Source: Saprospiraceae bacterium (GTDB taxonomy: Bacteria > Bacteroidota > Bacteroidia > Chitinophagales > Saprospiraceae). From it: a stretch of 64,000 nucleotides of DNA. The position numbers and the translations under genes are program-made. Shown here in pieces: positions 26,491 through 35,231 of this stretch; position 1 is the stretch's first letter, and every line of letters begins with the position of its first letter. The notes below the pieces were generated by a model. The model was not told the origin of the DNA and did not search any database. It worked only from the letters and a program-made list of their open reading frames with translations. Location of the stretch: contig CATQHI010000005.1 of NCBI GenBank assembly GCA_958295895.1, forward strand, positions 219,540 through 283,539, written 5' to 3'.

Positions 26491-27392
26491 GTGCGTGGAA
26501 TTCCTACTTCCGCTCCTTCGAGGCTTATCTGAAACTCACCCGCGGCTACAGTCCCCACACCCTCAAAGCTTACCGAAGTGACCTGGAAAAGCTGCCCGCT
26601 TACCTCGAGCTTCGGGGATGGGAGGTGGGCATCCGCGGCGTGGAGCGCATGCACCTCGATAGCTTCGTGCAGCAGCTTGCGGAACTGGGCCTGGCCCCCC
26701 GCTCGCAGGCTCGGCTGGTATCCGCCCTCAAGACCTTTTTCGCCTACCTGCTCGATGAGCGCGTGATCGACACGGACCCGACCGAGCTACTCCGTGCTCC
26801 GAAGCTCGGGCGCAAAATTCCTGAGGTGCTCACCTACGGGGAAATCCGTGCCCTGCTTGGTGCCATCGACCTAAGTACCGACCACGGCCTGCGCGACCGG
26901 GCCCTGCTCGAAATGCTCTACGCCTGCGGGCTACGCGTGAGTGAGGCCACGGGACTACGGCTCTCCGATCTCTACCTGGACCAGGAATTTATTCGCGTAA
27001 CGGGCAAGGGAAATAAAGAACGGATCGTGCCCGTCGGTGGGGGCGCGATCCGACACGTGGAGATTTATCTGGAATATGTACGTAAGGCCCTACCGAAGAT
27101 CGTCGATGAAAACACCGTGTTTCTCAATCGGCGGGGCGGGGCACTGAGCCGGGTGTCAGTCTTTACGGCGGTCAAAAAGTACGCCGCGGTGGCCGGTATC
27201 GAGAAAATGGTAAGCCCGCACACCTTTCGTCATTCCTTCGCTACCCATCTGATCGAGGGCGGCGCGGACCTACGGGGCGGTACAGGAAATGCTCGGCCAC
27301 GAGTCCATACTGACCACCGAAATCTATACCCACGTGATACGGATTTCCTGCGCGAGACCATCCTCAGCTACCACCCGGCCAACCAGGGCTAA
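26487..27392 (+). CDS. xerD: Tyrosine recombinase XerD-like, with two compensating indels
   Basis: Site-specific recombinase for chromosome-dimer resolution. 301 residues: N-terminal SAM-like core-binding domain (1-100) and catalytic domain with Arg150 (CGLRVSE), Lys175, His245 and Arg248 (HTFRHSF). The open frame is misleading: G4 at 27274-27277 has one G too many and about 27336 lacks one G, so some 20 residues between are read out of frame. The right frame gives AVQEMLGHESILTTEIYTHVD, which holds the last two active-site residues, His/Trp and the Tyr nucleophile. Two cancelling errors 60 bp apart point to sequencing faults; the true gene is probably intact. Confidence 0.88.
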   Translation: MSAWNSYFRSFEAYLKLTRGYSPHTLKAYRSDLEKLPAYLELRGWEVGIRGVERMHLDSFVQQLAELGLAPRSQARLVSALKTFFAYLLDERVIDTDPTELLRAPKLGRKIPEVLTYGEIRALLGAIDLSTDHGLRDRALLEMLYACGLRVSEATGLRLSDLYLDQEFIRVTGKGNKERIVPVGGGAIRHVEIYLEYVRKALPKIVDENTVFLNRRGGALSRVSVFTAVKKYAAVAGIEKMVSPHTFRHSFATHLIEGGADLRGGTGNARPRVHTDHRNLYPRDTDFLRETILSYHPANQG

Positions 27393-27502
27393 AGCAGTTT
27401 CGCCAGACTAGAGATGAAGAACAGCGAAAGAAGGATCAGGGCAAGGAAGACCATAAAGAGGATGCGGGCCAGATCGCCACGCACTTCTGCGGAACGTTTC
27501 AT
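27389..27502 (-). CDS. Small single-span membrane protein
   Basis: 37 residues, MKRSAEVRGDLARILFMVFL..., a basic-acidic head then one long hydrophobic helix to the end (LALILLSLFFISSLAKLL). Its stop overlaps the xerD stop by three bases. The clean charge-then-helix layout and own spacing to the intergenic region favour a real gene, but no family is recognised and the length is too short for proof. Confidence 0.45.
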   Translation of the reverse strand: MKRSAEVRGDLARILFMVFLALILLSLFFISSLAKLL

Positions 27503-27636
27503 AATGTCGTGAATTTTAGGGGAAAAACCGATGTAGATACAAGTAATCCAATAACGGTCCGAAATACCACTCAGTTGGCTCCCTCTCCGACTTTAACTAA
27601 AGCAGTCCGGGGCAATAAACTTCCACCAGGGCGTAA

Positions 27637-27654
27637 CGCCGGGGCCGCAGGTGC
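27637..27654 (-). repeat. 18-bp dispersed repeat copy (two mismatches)
   Basis: Sixteen of 18 bases on the minus strand, 34 bp before the DUF4412 start and antisense to it. Confidence 0.55.
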
Positions 27655-27687
27655 AATGAAGGTGGTGAACCAACACTACCACGCAGC

Positions 27688-28681
27688 ATGTCTGTTCGCT
27701 ACTGCAGTCTTCTCCTCACTCTCCTCGTATCCCTCACGCTGACCGCCCAGCAGCCCGTCAAGCGCGCCAAGAAGCGCGCCAAGGCGCGCACCGAGCAAAG
27801 CGCTAACCAGCGCATAGACCAGAAAGGTGGACGCCGGGGTCGACAAAGCCTTTGGTGCCATTGAGAGCCTATTCAAAAAGAAAAAGCAACTCCCCGATAC
27901 CACTGCACCGACGAACCGTACCGAGCGCGTCGAGGACGGCGGCCTCAGGGCTAACGACAGCGAGGCCTACGCAGACGAGGAAGAGGCCAACCAGGCCGTT
28001 ATGAATGCCCTTGGACTCGGCGGCGGCAACTGGGAACCCTACACCAACACCCGTCACCTTCAGCCTCACCATGCAGGTCACCGAAACCAAGAAGAACGGG
28101 CGACAGGAAGTAACGCCATCCGCCTCGGCGCCACCGACACCCAGTTCGCCATGGATATACAGGATGAAGACGGCAAGCGCAGCCGCATGGTCCTCAACAC
28201 CCAGGACGGCTATACCACCACGGTCACCACCGATAAGAGCGGTCAGACTCAGGCCTTCCGTAATGCGCATGCCCAACTTCCGGTCCCTCGCCGCCGAGGC
28301 CGCTACCGAGACCACCGACTACATTACCTACACCGAGACCGACCAGCACCGCACGATCGACGGCTACGCCTGCACCCTGGTAATCGTCGAAGACAACAAG
28401 CACGGCACCACCACCGAAAGCTGGGTCACTCAGGACCTCGGCCTCACCGCCCTGGATGTCTTCGGCGGCATGGCCGGCCTGGTGGGGCGCGGGCAAGCAG
28501 GCCGCCGCTGGAGCTCCCGAACTGCCGGCTGCTTTTCAGGGTTTTTCCCATCGATTCCACCACGACGAATGGCAAAACGGTCACCACCACAAAAATGCAG
28601 CACATCCAAATCGGGTCGGATGCTGTAGATCGCAGCTTGTTCGACGTGAGTGGGGTAGAAATACAAGAGCTGGGGTTCTAA
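27688..28681 (+). CDS. DUF4412-like secreted protein, many indels
   Basis: Signal peptide MSVRYCSLLLTLLVSLTLTAQ, a basic stretch, a helix (VDKAFGAIESLFKKKK), then a beta-rich domain of DUF4412 type with the usual pattern TFSLTMQVTET...HRTIDGYACTLVIVEDN...ESWVTQDLGL. Reading it needs six small indels: extra bases at about 27825, 28050, 28262, 28484 and 28542, one missing near 28105. The repaired protein ends ...VSGVEIQELGF. Function unknown; the family is thought periplasmic or outer-membrane. So many shifts, with conserved residues kept throughout, fit poor read quality better than a pseudogene. Confidence 0.7.
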
Positions 28682-28721
28682 CGAGCCGAAGGCGATCTAC
28701 CCGCGCAGCGGTCTATCTTCG
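28678..28721 (+). promoter_or_regulatory. Promoter of the aminotransferase gene, third copy of the TAACGAG element
   Basis: A 23-base element, CTAACGAGCCGAAGGCGAT and on to CTAC (28678-28700), matches the element before the GT2 gene at all but two positions. TATCTTCG at 28714-28721 is a -7-like box four bases before the ATG. Confidence 0.6.
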
Positions 28722-28725
28722 CCCC

Positions 28726-29904
28726 ATGGCAACCCCCACCGCACCCGACGGCCGCGCCCAGCTCCCGCCCGTACAGTCCATCCAGATGGTCGACCTCAAG
28801 ACGCAGTACGAGCAAATGCAGGAGGAAGTGGACCGGGGTCGGTGCTCGACGTGGTGCGCAGCGGCGCCTTCATCAACGGACCGGCGGTGAAGGAGTTTCA
28901 AGCGGGCCTGGAGCGGTACCTCGACTGCACCCACGTGATCCCCTGCGCCAACGGCACGGACGCCCTACAGATCGCCCTTATGGCACTGGACCTGAAGCCA
29001 GGCGATGAAGTAATTGTACCCGCCTTCACCTACGTAGCCTCCGCCGAGGTGATCGCGCTACTGGGCTTGAGTCCGGTGCTGGTCGATGTCGATCCTTACA
29101 CCTTTAATGTGACCGCTGCCGAGATCGAGCCGGCCCATTACCGAGCGGACGAAGGCCATCATCCCCGTCCATCTCTTCGGGCAGAGTTGCGACATGGAAC
29201 CCATCGTGGCCCTGGCTAAGCAGCACGGACTGCACATCGTAGAGGACAACGCCCAGGCGATCGGTGCGGAGTACACCTTTTCCGATGGCCGCACGGGCCG
29301 CACCGGCACCCTCGGTACTATCGGCTGCACCAGCTTCTACCCCAGCAAGAACCTCGGGGCCTACGGAGACGGCGGAGCCATCAATACCGACAACAACGAC
29401 CTGGCTGCTCGCCTCCCGCATGGTCGCCAACCACGGTCAGAATCGACAGTACTACCACGACGTGGTGGGCTGCAATAGCCGACTTGATTCTATCCAGGCT
29501 GCGATTCTCAATTGCAAGCTTTCCCGGCTCGACGGTTACAACGCCCGCCGTCAGGCAGCTGCCCGGTACTACGACGAGCACCTGGCGGGCATCGATGACC
29601 TTATTACCCCCGCTCGCCTACCCGCCAGCACCCACGTCTACCACCAGTACACCCTACGCATCGCCGATGGCCGGCGGGAGGAACTTCTGCAACACCTGAA
29701 GGACGCTGGCATTCCGAGTATGATCTACTATCCGGTACCTCTCTACGACCAGGCGGCCTTCCGGGCACGGCGGCTAATGCGGTAGACTTTTTGCCGGTGA
29801 CGGATGCGCTATGCAGGGAGGTGCTATCGCTGCCGATGCATAGTGAGCTGGATGAGGCTACGCTGGGATATATCTGTAGCACTATCCGAGAGTTCTTCTC
29901 CTAA
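28726..29904 (+). CDS. DegT/DnrJ/EryC1/StrS sugar aminotransferase, four indels
   Basis: PLP enzyme that aminates a keto-sugar nucleotide for surface polysaccharide. After repair of four single-base indels (near 28840, 29134, 29415 and 29763) the protein of about 390 residues reads through: VDLKTQYEQMQEE at the start, the CANGTDALQIAL and PAFTYVASAEV blocks, VEDNAQAIGA, and the PLP Lys in TSFYPSKNLGAYGDGGA. The C-terminus ends STIREFFS. The promoter shares its element with the GT2-HAD-xerD operon, so both may serve the same glycan pathway under one control. Indels look like sequencing errors. Confidence 0.83.
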
Positions 29905-29964
29905 GTGAGTCGGCGGACGAGCCGGCCTGAGGCCAGAATTCGGACGACGACCACATTCGAACCT

Positions 29965-29989
29965 ATTTAACACAAAAAGTTTGTTAAAT
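29965..29989. promoter_or_regulatory. Palindrome ATTTAACA-N9-TGTTAAAT
   Basis: Perfect eight-base arms in a short AT-rich island 63 bp before the KTSC gene. Likely an operator; it shares TTTGTTAAA with the inverted repeat at 7521-7547. Confidence 0.5.
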
Positions 29990-30052
29990 CCAAACTAAGA
30001 GAGTGGCAAGGATGTTTTCAACCTACACCAGTACGCTGAAAATCATTTCCTT

Positions 30053-30326
30053 ATGGCACTTCCGATCGTGATGCAAAAGGTCAACTCCCAGATGCTGTCC
30101 GAGATGGGGGTACCTGCGGGCAGCCAACACGTTGTTTGTAAAGTTCCGCAATAATGGGGCAGTGTATGCCTACTTCGGAGTGCCGAGCGAGCACTGGCAG
30201 CGGCTGCGGGCGGTGGCTAGTGTGGGGCGGTATATGCAGCGGCATATTTTTAAGAAGTATGCGGCGGCGCGGATCTCGGAGGGGGAGGGTGGGAGAACCA
30301 CAGAGGCAACTGCTGAAGCTGCTTAG
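30053..30326 (+). CDS. KTSC-domain protein, one indel
   Basis: About 90 residues. The KTSC pattern is clear: VNSQMLSEMGYL at the start, FVKFRNNGAVYAYFGVP, then ASVGRYMQRHIFKKY. These small proteins are often found beside nucleases or lysyl-tRNA-type modules, but their role is not settled. The G5 at 30106-30110 seems one base too long; with four G the frame runs MGYLRAANTLFVKFRNN. A palindromic operator lies upstream. Convergent with the GH5 gene. Confidence 0.75.
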
Positions 30327-30358
30327 GGTGGGTGCGGAGCTGCGCTACGTGACGCGGG

Positions 30359-31386
30359 TTACTCGCAGGGGGCAGGCAACTCAGCGTTCACTTCACGAAA
30401 ATGTGCTCGGTTCCACTGCCCCTCCGGGGTAAGGTCCTCAGACGACCACCCGCCGGTGGGGGGAGGCGGTGGGTAGGAGGGAAGAACTGCGTTCGTCCTT
30501 GGTACTGAGCGACCACTTGGTGTAACTGAGGTGACGCTCGTCCATCCAGGCTTCCCAGCGATCCCACTCGGCGGGGGTCGAGGGAATTGTCGGGGCCGTA
30601 GTCGGTGCCGACGCGGCCGCTCTCGGTGACCATTAGGGGTAGGCCCATGTCGTAGGCGCGGGTGGCGCGCTCCCGGAGGCTATCGCGGTGGGCCCCGGCG
30701 TAGAAATGGAGGGGTGTAGGCGATGTTACTGACGGGCTGGCCGAGGGAGTCCTGGGTGATGGGGTCGGCGGCGGCTACGTCTACTAGCTGACTGTAGAAG
30801 GGCGTACCCACTACGATGATATTATCGGGGTCGTCGTACTCGCGGATGACGGCGATCAGGTCCTCGGGCGTAGCGCTTGATCTCGGCCCACTTTTCCTCG
30901 CCGGCGTCGGGCTCGCCGATGGGCTCGTTCCAGAGCTCGTAAATGATGTTTGGGTACTGCCCGTACTCGCGGGCCATCGTGCGGAAGAACTCACGGGCAT
31001 CGTCCTGGTAATTGCCGTGGGCGTGCCAGTCGATGAGTACGTACAGACCGTATTCAATGGCGCCGTCTACCACCGGGCGGAGTTGGGCCAGGGTGGCGGC
31101 AGTATCGGCGCGGTAGTCTTCCCCATAGCCTACTCCGACCGGAGTACGGACGAGGGTAACGTGCCAGTCGTCGCGTAGCCACTTGACCGCCTCTTCCGTC
31201 CAGTACTCCCTTGCCCTGAAACTGCGACCAGAAGTAGCTCATGCCCTTGAGCTGGGTGGGACGGCCGCATTCATCTACAATTTGGTTGCCCTGTACGGAG
31301 AGGGCACCGTGGCGTTCTACGACGGTCTGAGCAGTAAGGAAATTAGTTAGGAACAAAAGCGTAACGAGCGAGAGGAAAATCTTCAT
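30359..31386 (-). CDS. Glycoside hydrolase family 5 endoglucanase, five indels
   Basis: Secreted cellulase (signal MKIFLSLVTLLFLTNFLTAQ, GH5_2-like). The repaired frame shows GNQIVDECGRPTQLKGMSYF, acid/base Glu in YELWNEP and nucleophile Glu in MVTESGRVG, then YTKWSLSTKDE and the closing SPTGGWSSEDLTPEG. It ends at a TAA at 30359. Five runs are one base too long, at 30458-30463, 30573-30577, 30711-30714, 30866-30868 and 31208-31210; all are in G or C runs, which argues for systematic read error. With the GH9 gene it suggests use of beta-1,4-glucans. Divergent from the META gene. Confidence 0.83.
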
Positions 31387-31457
31387 GGCGGGGAAGTAAA
31401 CACCGGGCCAACCAAAGCTAGGAGTTAGCCGTAAGTGGGTTAGCAAACTAGTTGATT

Positions 31458-32160
31458 ATGCCGACCAATGTAGCGCTTTGCCTGCTTCTTATCGCCCTGC
31501 TTTGCACCTGCGTCCCCGCCCCCGGAGATACGCTGGATGGCACCGTCCATACTTACTGGGTCAACAGTAGTAAGGTGCCGTGTACCGGCGTAGGCCCCGC
31601 AAACCTGCCTGCAAATTAGGCGGGGAGCGGATCCGGAGGTGGGTGAGTGGGAGTACTTTTACAGTAGCATCGACGGCTTCGACTACGAGCCCGGCTACCT
31701 GTACCGGCTGAGCGTGCGGGAGACGCCGCGTGGTGAGGCCGCTACACCCGCTGATGCCAGTACTATCGTATATACCCTTGTGAACGTAGAAGAAAAACGA
31801 CCCGATCCCACGCTGCGGCTCAACGACATCTGGGCACTGGAGACCATCGCCGGGGAGGCAGTCGAGCTGGGGGACGATGCGATGCTACAGCAGCCTACCA
31901 TCGAATTTCAGCTGGCCGAACGGCGGGTCGGGGGGCCGAACGGCTGTAACAACTTCAGTGGTATGCTGGAAAAGGTGGGAGCCGGTACGCTACGATTCGG
32001 TCCGCTAGCCATGACGCGTAAGATGTGCCGGAACAATACTATCCCGGACCGGGTCACCGCGGCGCTGGACCGGGTAGCCGGCTACCGGCTCGATGGGCTT
32101 ACCTTGCAGCTCCTTGACGCGGCCGGGGAACCGCTGCTGGGCTACCGGAAGGTGGACTAA
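31458..32160 (+). CDS. DUF4377 plus META-domain lipoprotein, one indel
   Basis: Lipoprotein-like signal (LLLIALLCTCVPAPGD), a DUF4377 domain (VNSSKVPCTGVGPQTCLQIRRG...WEYFYSSIDGF), then an HslJ-type META domain with the GGPNGCNNFSG block and the usual MTRKMC. META proteins are linked to heat or antibiotic stress in the envelope; precise role unknown. The C4 run at 31595-31598 is one base too long and cuts the frame after residue 46. The codons of CTCVPAP are a copy of the 18-bp repeat. Confidence 0.8.
31504..31521 (+). repeat. 18-bp dispersed repeat copy (full match), in signal-peptide codons
   Basis: GCACCTGCGTCCCCGCCC, in the same reading frame (CTCVPA) as the copy at 11883. Confidence 0.85.
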
Positions 32161-32188
32161 GGTCGCCCACCCCAAAAACCTACCTACC

Positions 32189-33178
32189 ATGCGCCTCTTA
32201 CTTCTGCTGTTCCTGCCCGGCTTCCTGGTGGCTCAGGCCGATGCGATCCGCCCCCTCGACGCCCGGCTGAGCGACTATGACTATCCCTATCCCACTGACA
32301 CCTTCACCTTCGAGACGCAACTGCAGTCGCTCGAGATGGTGTACATGGACGTGCGGGCCGATAAACCCAACGGCAAGACCGTGGTGCTGCTACACGGTAA
32401 GAATTTCAACGGGGCGTACTGGGCAGAGACGATGGAGTGGCTGCTTCGCTTCGGCTACCGGGTGATCGTGCCGGACCAGATCGGCTTCGGAAAATCGAGT
32501 AAGCCGGAGCGGTACCAGTTTACCTTCCAGCAACTGGCCGATAATACCCACTGGTTGCTGACGACGCTGGGGCTTAATGAGGTAACCGTACTCGGCCACA
32601 GTATGGGGGGTATGCTGGCCGCCCGCTACGCCCTGATGTACCCCAGGGAGGTGGAACGACTTATCCTGCTCAACCCCATCGGACTGGAGGACTGGAAGCT
32701 CAAGGTACCCTACCGGACCGTCGATCAGTGGTACCTGTCCGAAATGAGTAAGACCTACGAAAACGTCCGCGCCTACCAGCAGGAGAACTACTACGCCGGC
32801 GAGTGGGATGACAGCTACGACCCCTGGGTCAATATCCTGGCCGGTTGGGCGCAGAGCGAGGACTACGGACTGGTTGCCTACAACGCTGCGCTGACCTACG
32901 ACATGATCTTCACCCAGCCCGTGGTGTACGAACTGCCTACCCTACAGGTGCCTACGGTGCTCATCATCGGCACCCGCGACCGCACGGCGTTGGGGAAGAA
33001 CTCGGTGAGCACGGCCGTAGCCGAAACCATGGGCCGCTACGACCGGCTGGGGCGCACGGTGACCGACAAGATACCGGGGGGGCGGTTGCTGGAGCTCAGT
33101 GATCTGGGCCACCTGCCGCACATCGAGGACTTCGAGCGCTTCACGGGGGCGCTAGAGCAGGCGCTAAGCGGGGACTAG
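32189..33178 (+). CDS. Secreted alpha/beta hydrolase
   Basis: 329 residues from ATG 32189 with signal peptide MRLLLLLFLPGFLVAQA. Alpha/beta fold with oxyanion region LLHGKNFNGAYW, nucleophile Ser in GHSMGGMLAARYAL, Asp in IIGTRDRTALG and His in SDLGHLPHIED. Relatives are annotated only as hydrolases; an esterase role is likely. It follows the META gene by 28 bp on the same strand. Its 3' end overlaps the convergent NIPSNAP gene by 15 bases. Confidence 0.85.
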   Translation: MRLLLLLFLPGFLVAQADAIRPLDARLSDYDYPYPTDTFTFETQLQSLEMVYMDVRADKPNGKTVVLLHGKNFNGAYWAETMEWLLRFGYRVIVPDQIGFGKSSKPERYQFTFQQLADNTHWLLTTLGLNEVTVLGHSMGGMLAARYALMYPREVERLILLNPIGLEDWKLKVPYRTVDQWYLSEMSKTYENVRAYQQENYYAGEWDDSYDPWVNILAGWAQSEDYGLVAYNAALTYDMIFTQPVVYELPTLQVPTVLIIGTRDRTALGKNSVSTAVAETMGRYDRLGRTVTDKIPGGRLLELSDLGHLPHIEDFERFTGALEQALSGD

Positions 33179-33928
33179 GAAGGTGCGGCGGATATTGGAG
33201 ACGGAGTCAGCATACTTGTCCATGCCCTTGATTTCGTTCCAGGTGGCGTCGGCACCGAACTTGCCCCAGTTCTCGTCGCGGGTCGCCATATCGGGAAACT
33301 GCAACAGATACACTAGGGCCGGACGGTAGGGGCCGGCGATCATATCTCCGAAGAAGACGGGCTTGAGGCCGGTGTTGTCGAAGATGGTCAGCTCGTGGTC
33401 GTTGAACATGCCGATCTTGCGGCGCACGGCGTCTTCGGAGTAGCCCTCGTAGATGCGAAGTTCCAATACGCCCGATTCAGCGTCGGGGGCAACGGACTGC
33501 GGCATACCGGAAAAGGCCTTCAGTAGCCAGGAGGAGTAGCGGGTGAAGATGGGCTTCTCGGCCTTGAGGGCGTCGTAGTCGGCAGCGGCGGTGGTAAATT
33601 CCTGATCTTCGGTCAGGTCCTGGGCCGCGAGGTAGGTCGCCGCATCCGGGTAGCTGATCATCACGTGCAGTTTGGCCGGATTGGGATCGCCGTACTCCTT
33701 GAACTGGACGAACTGGGTAGCCCCCTTACGATCCAGAGCGGGTTCGAGGGCATCGGTGAGGTAGCGTGTGAGTAGTCCCTGATCGCCGCCGAAGTTCATC
33801 TCGTAGACGCGCCACTCGATCACCTCCTGCTCGGGAGCGATCGTGTGGGTGGCGGCCAGGCCTACTTTGCTTCCTGCTAGGGCCACCGCACCTGCGACCC
33901 CGCCCTGTATGAACTTTCTGCGTTCCAT
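33164..33928 (-). CDS. NIPSNAP-family protein with twin-arginine-like signal
   Basis: 254 residues. The start MERRKFIQGGVAGAVALAGS looks like a Tat signal (RR-x-F-I), so it is probably exported folded. Two NIPSNAP/ferredoxin-like alpha-beta repeats follow, each starting with a WRVYEMNF or ELRIYEGY strand. The family is of unclear function; bacterial members often sit with oxidoreductases. The signal codons for GGVAGA carry a copy of the 18-bp repeat. Divergent from the GH13 gene. Confidence 0.82.
   Translation of the reverse strand: MERRKFIQGGVAGAVALAGSKVGLAATHTIAPEQEVIEWRVYEMNFGGDQGLLTRYLTDALEPALDRKGATQFVQFKEYGDPNPAKLHVMISYPDAATYLAAQDLTEDQEFTTAAADYDALKAEKPIFTRYSSWLLKAFSGMPQSVAPDAESGVLELRIYEGYSEDAVRRKIGMFNDHELTIFDNTGLKPVFFGDMIAGPYRPALVYLLQFPDMATRDENWGKFGADATWNEIKGMDKYADSVSNIRRTFLVPA
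33888..33905 (+). repeat. 18-bp dispersed repeat copy (full match), in Tat-signal codons
   Basis: GCACCTGCGACCCCGCCC, antisense to the NIPSNAP gene and in its signal-peptide codons. Confidence 0.85.
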
Positions 33929-33935
33929 TTACCTC

Positions 33936-33943
33936 TAGTTTTG
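33936..33943 (+). promoter_or_regulatory. -7 box TAGTTTTG before the GH13 gene
   Basis: A TAnnTTTG match 15 bp before ATG 33959. It covers the TTG at 33941 and so argues against the longer start. Confidence 0.6.
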
Positions 33944-33958
33944 CCGCAAGATACACCT

Positions 33959-35227
33959 ATGCAACATCCGGAATGGGCCAAAGACGCCACCGTTTATCAG
34001 ATTAATACCCGCCAGTTCACCCCTGAAGGCACCTTCAGCGCCGCGCTGGAGCAACTGCCCCGCCTACAGCAGCTCGGCGTGCGCATCCTCTGGGTCATGC
34101 CCGTGCACCCCATTGGCGAAGAGAACCGCAAGGGGGAACTAGGCAGCCCGTACTCGATCCGTAACTACTACGGCGTGAATGAGGAGTTCGGGACCCTGGA
34201 TGATCTGAAGGCCTTCGTGCAGCGCGCCCACGAGCTCGGGCTCTACGTCATCCTGGACTGGGTCGCCAACCACACCGCCTGGGACAACGTGCTCGTAGAG
34301 GAGCACCCCGATTGGTACGCCCGCGACTACAAGGGCGACTTCCGGCCCACGCCCTGGTGGGACTGGACGGACATCATCGACCTCGACTATGGCCAGCCTG
34401 ACCTACGCACCTACATGCGCGAGGCCATGGAATACTGGGTGCGTGAGGTGGACGTAGACGGCTACCGCTGCGACGTGGCCGGCTATGTACCGGTCGACTT
34501 CTGGGAGGAGGTGCGGCAGGCGCTCGACGCCATCAAGCCCGTCTTCATGCTCGCCGAGTGGGAGGCGCGCGATCTGCACCGGGCGGCCTTCGACGCGACC
34601 TACGCCTGGAGCTGGCACGAGGCGCTGCACCGCATCACCCACGGCAGGGAGACCGTCGCGGCCCTGTACGTCTACTATTCCTGGAACGAGCGCGCCTGGC
34701 CGGAAGACGCCATGCGCATGACCTTCACCGACAACCACGATAAGAACGCCTGGGAGGGCACCATGCAGGAGCTGCTGGGTGATGGGCTGGAGACATCCAT
34801 TGCTCTTTCCTTCATTGGTGAGGGCATCCCTTTGATTTATAACGGACAAGAGGCGGGGCTCGACCGGCGGCTGGCCTTTTTCTCACGCGATCCGATTGAG
34901 TGGCGGGAGCACCCGTTCGCTGAACTCTTCCAGCAGCTGATCCGATTGAAGCATCAAAACGAGGTCCTCTGGAATGCCCCCTGGGGAGCCACCATGATCC
35001 GCGTGCCGAACAACTACGAGTCGCAGGTCCTCAGCTTCGTGCGGCAGGACGACGGCGGTAAGGTCTTTGCCGTGTTCAACTTCGGGGCGGGGACGCGGGT
35101 GCTACGCTTCGGGCAGGCGCTGTGGCAGGGTACGTACCGCGATGGGCTCTCCGGCGAGGAGGTCGTGCTGGGGGAGGGGGATGGGCTGACGTTGGGGCCC
35201 TGGGCTTGGCGGGTGTTGATGGAATAG
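33959..35227 (+). CDS. Glycoside hydrolase family 13 (alpha-amylase-type)
   Basis: 422 residues, no signal peptide, so cytoplasmic. The GH13 motifs run in order: region I DWVANHTAWD, region II DGYRCDVAGYVP with the nucleophile Asp, region III MLAEWEA with the acid/base Glu, region IV FTDNHDKNAW. A small C-terminal beta-sandwich closes the chain (RVLRFGQALW...GPWAWRVLME). Likely trims alpha-glucans or maltodextrins inside the cell. The ATG at 33959 is chosen because the -7 box overlaps the other start. It ends five bases before the aldo/keto reductase stop. Confidence 0.9.
   Translation: MQHPEWAKDATVYQINTRQFTPEGTFSAALEQLPRLQQLGVRILWVMPVHPIGEENRKGELGSPYSIRNYYGVNEEFGTLDDLKAFVQRAHELGLYVILDWVANHTAWDNVLVEEHPDWYARDYKGDFRPTPWWDWTDIIDLDYGQPDLRTYMREAMEYWVREVDVDGYRCDVAGYVPVDFWEEVRQALDAIKPVFMLAEWEARDLHRAAFDATYAWSWHEALHRITHGRETVAALYVYYSWNERAWPEDAMRMTFTDNHDKNAWEGTMQELLGDGLETSIALSFIGEGIPLIYNGQEAGLDRRLAFFSRDPIEWREHPFAELFQQLIRLKHQNEVLWNAPWGATMIRVPNNYESQVLSFVRQDDGGKVFAVFNFGAGTRVLRFGQALWQGTYRDGLSGEEVVLGEGDGLTLGPWAWRVLME
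35085..35102 (-). repeat. 18-bp dispersed repeat copy (full match), near the GH13 3' end
   Basis: GCACCCGCGTCCCCGCCC on the minus strand, in codons for GAGTRVL of the C-terminal domain, about 125 bp before the stop. Confidence 0.85.
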
Positions 35228-35231
35228 TGAA

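Noticed and set aside
28005..28628. Separate 207-codon ORF in the DUF4412 region
   Set aside because: It is one piece of the indel-broken DUF4412 frame, not a gene of its own.
33941..33958. TTG start at 33941 for the GH13 gene
   Set aside because: It lies inside the -7 box TAGTTTTG, so it would be upstream of the transcription start.
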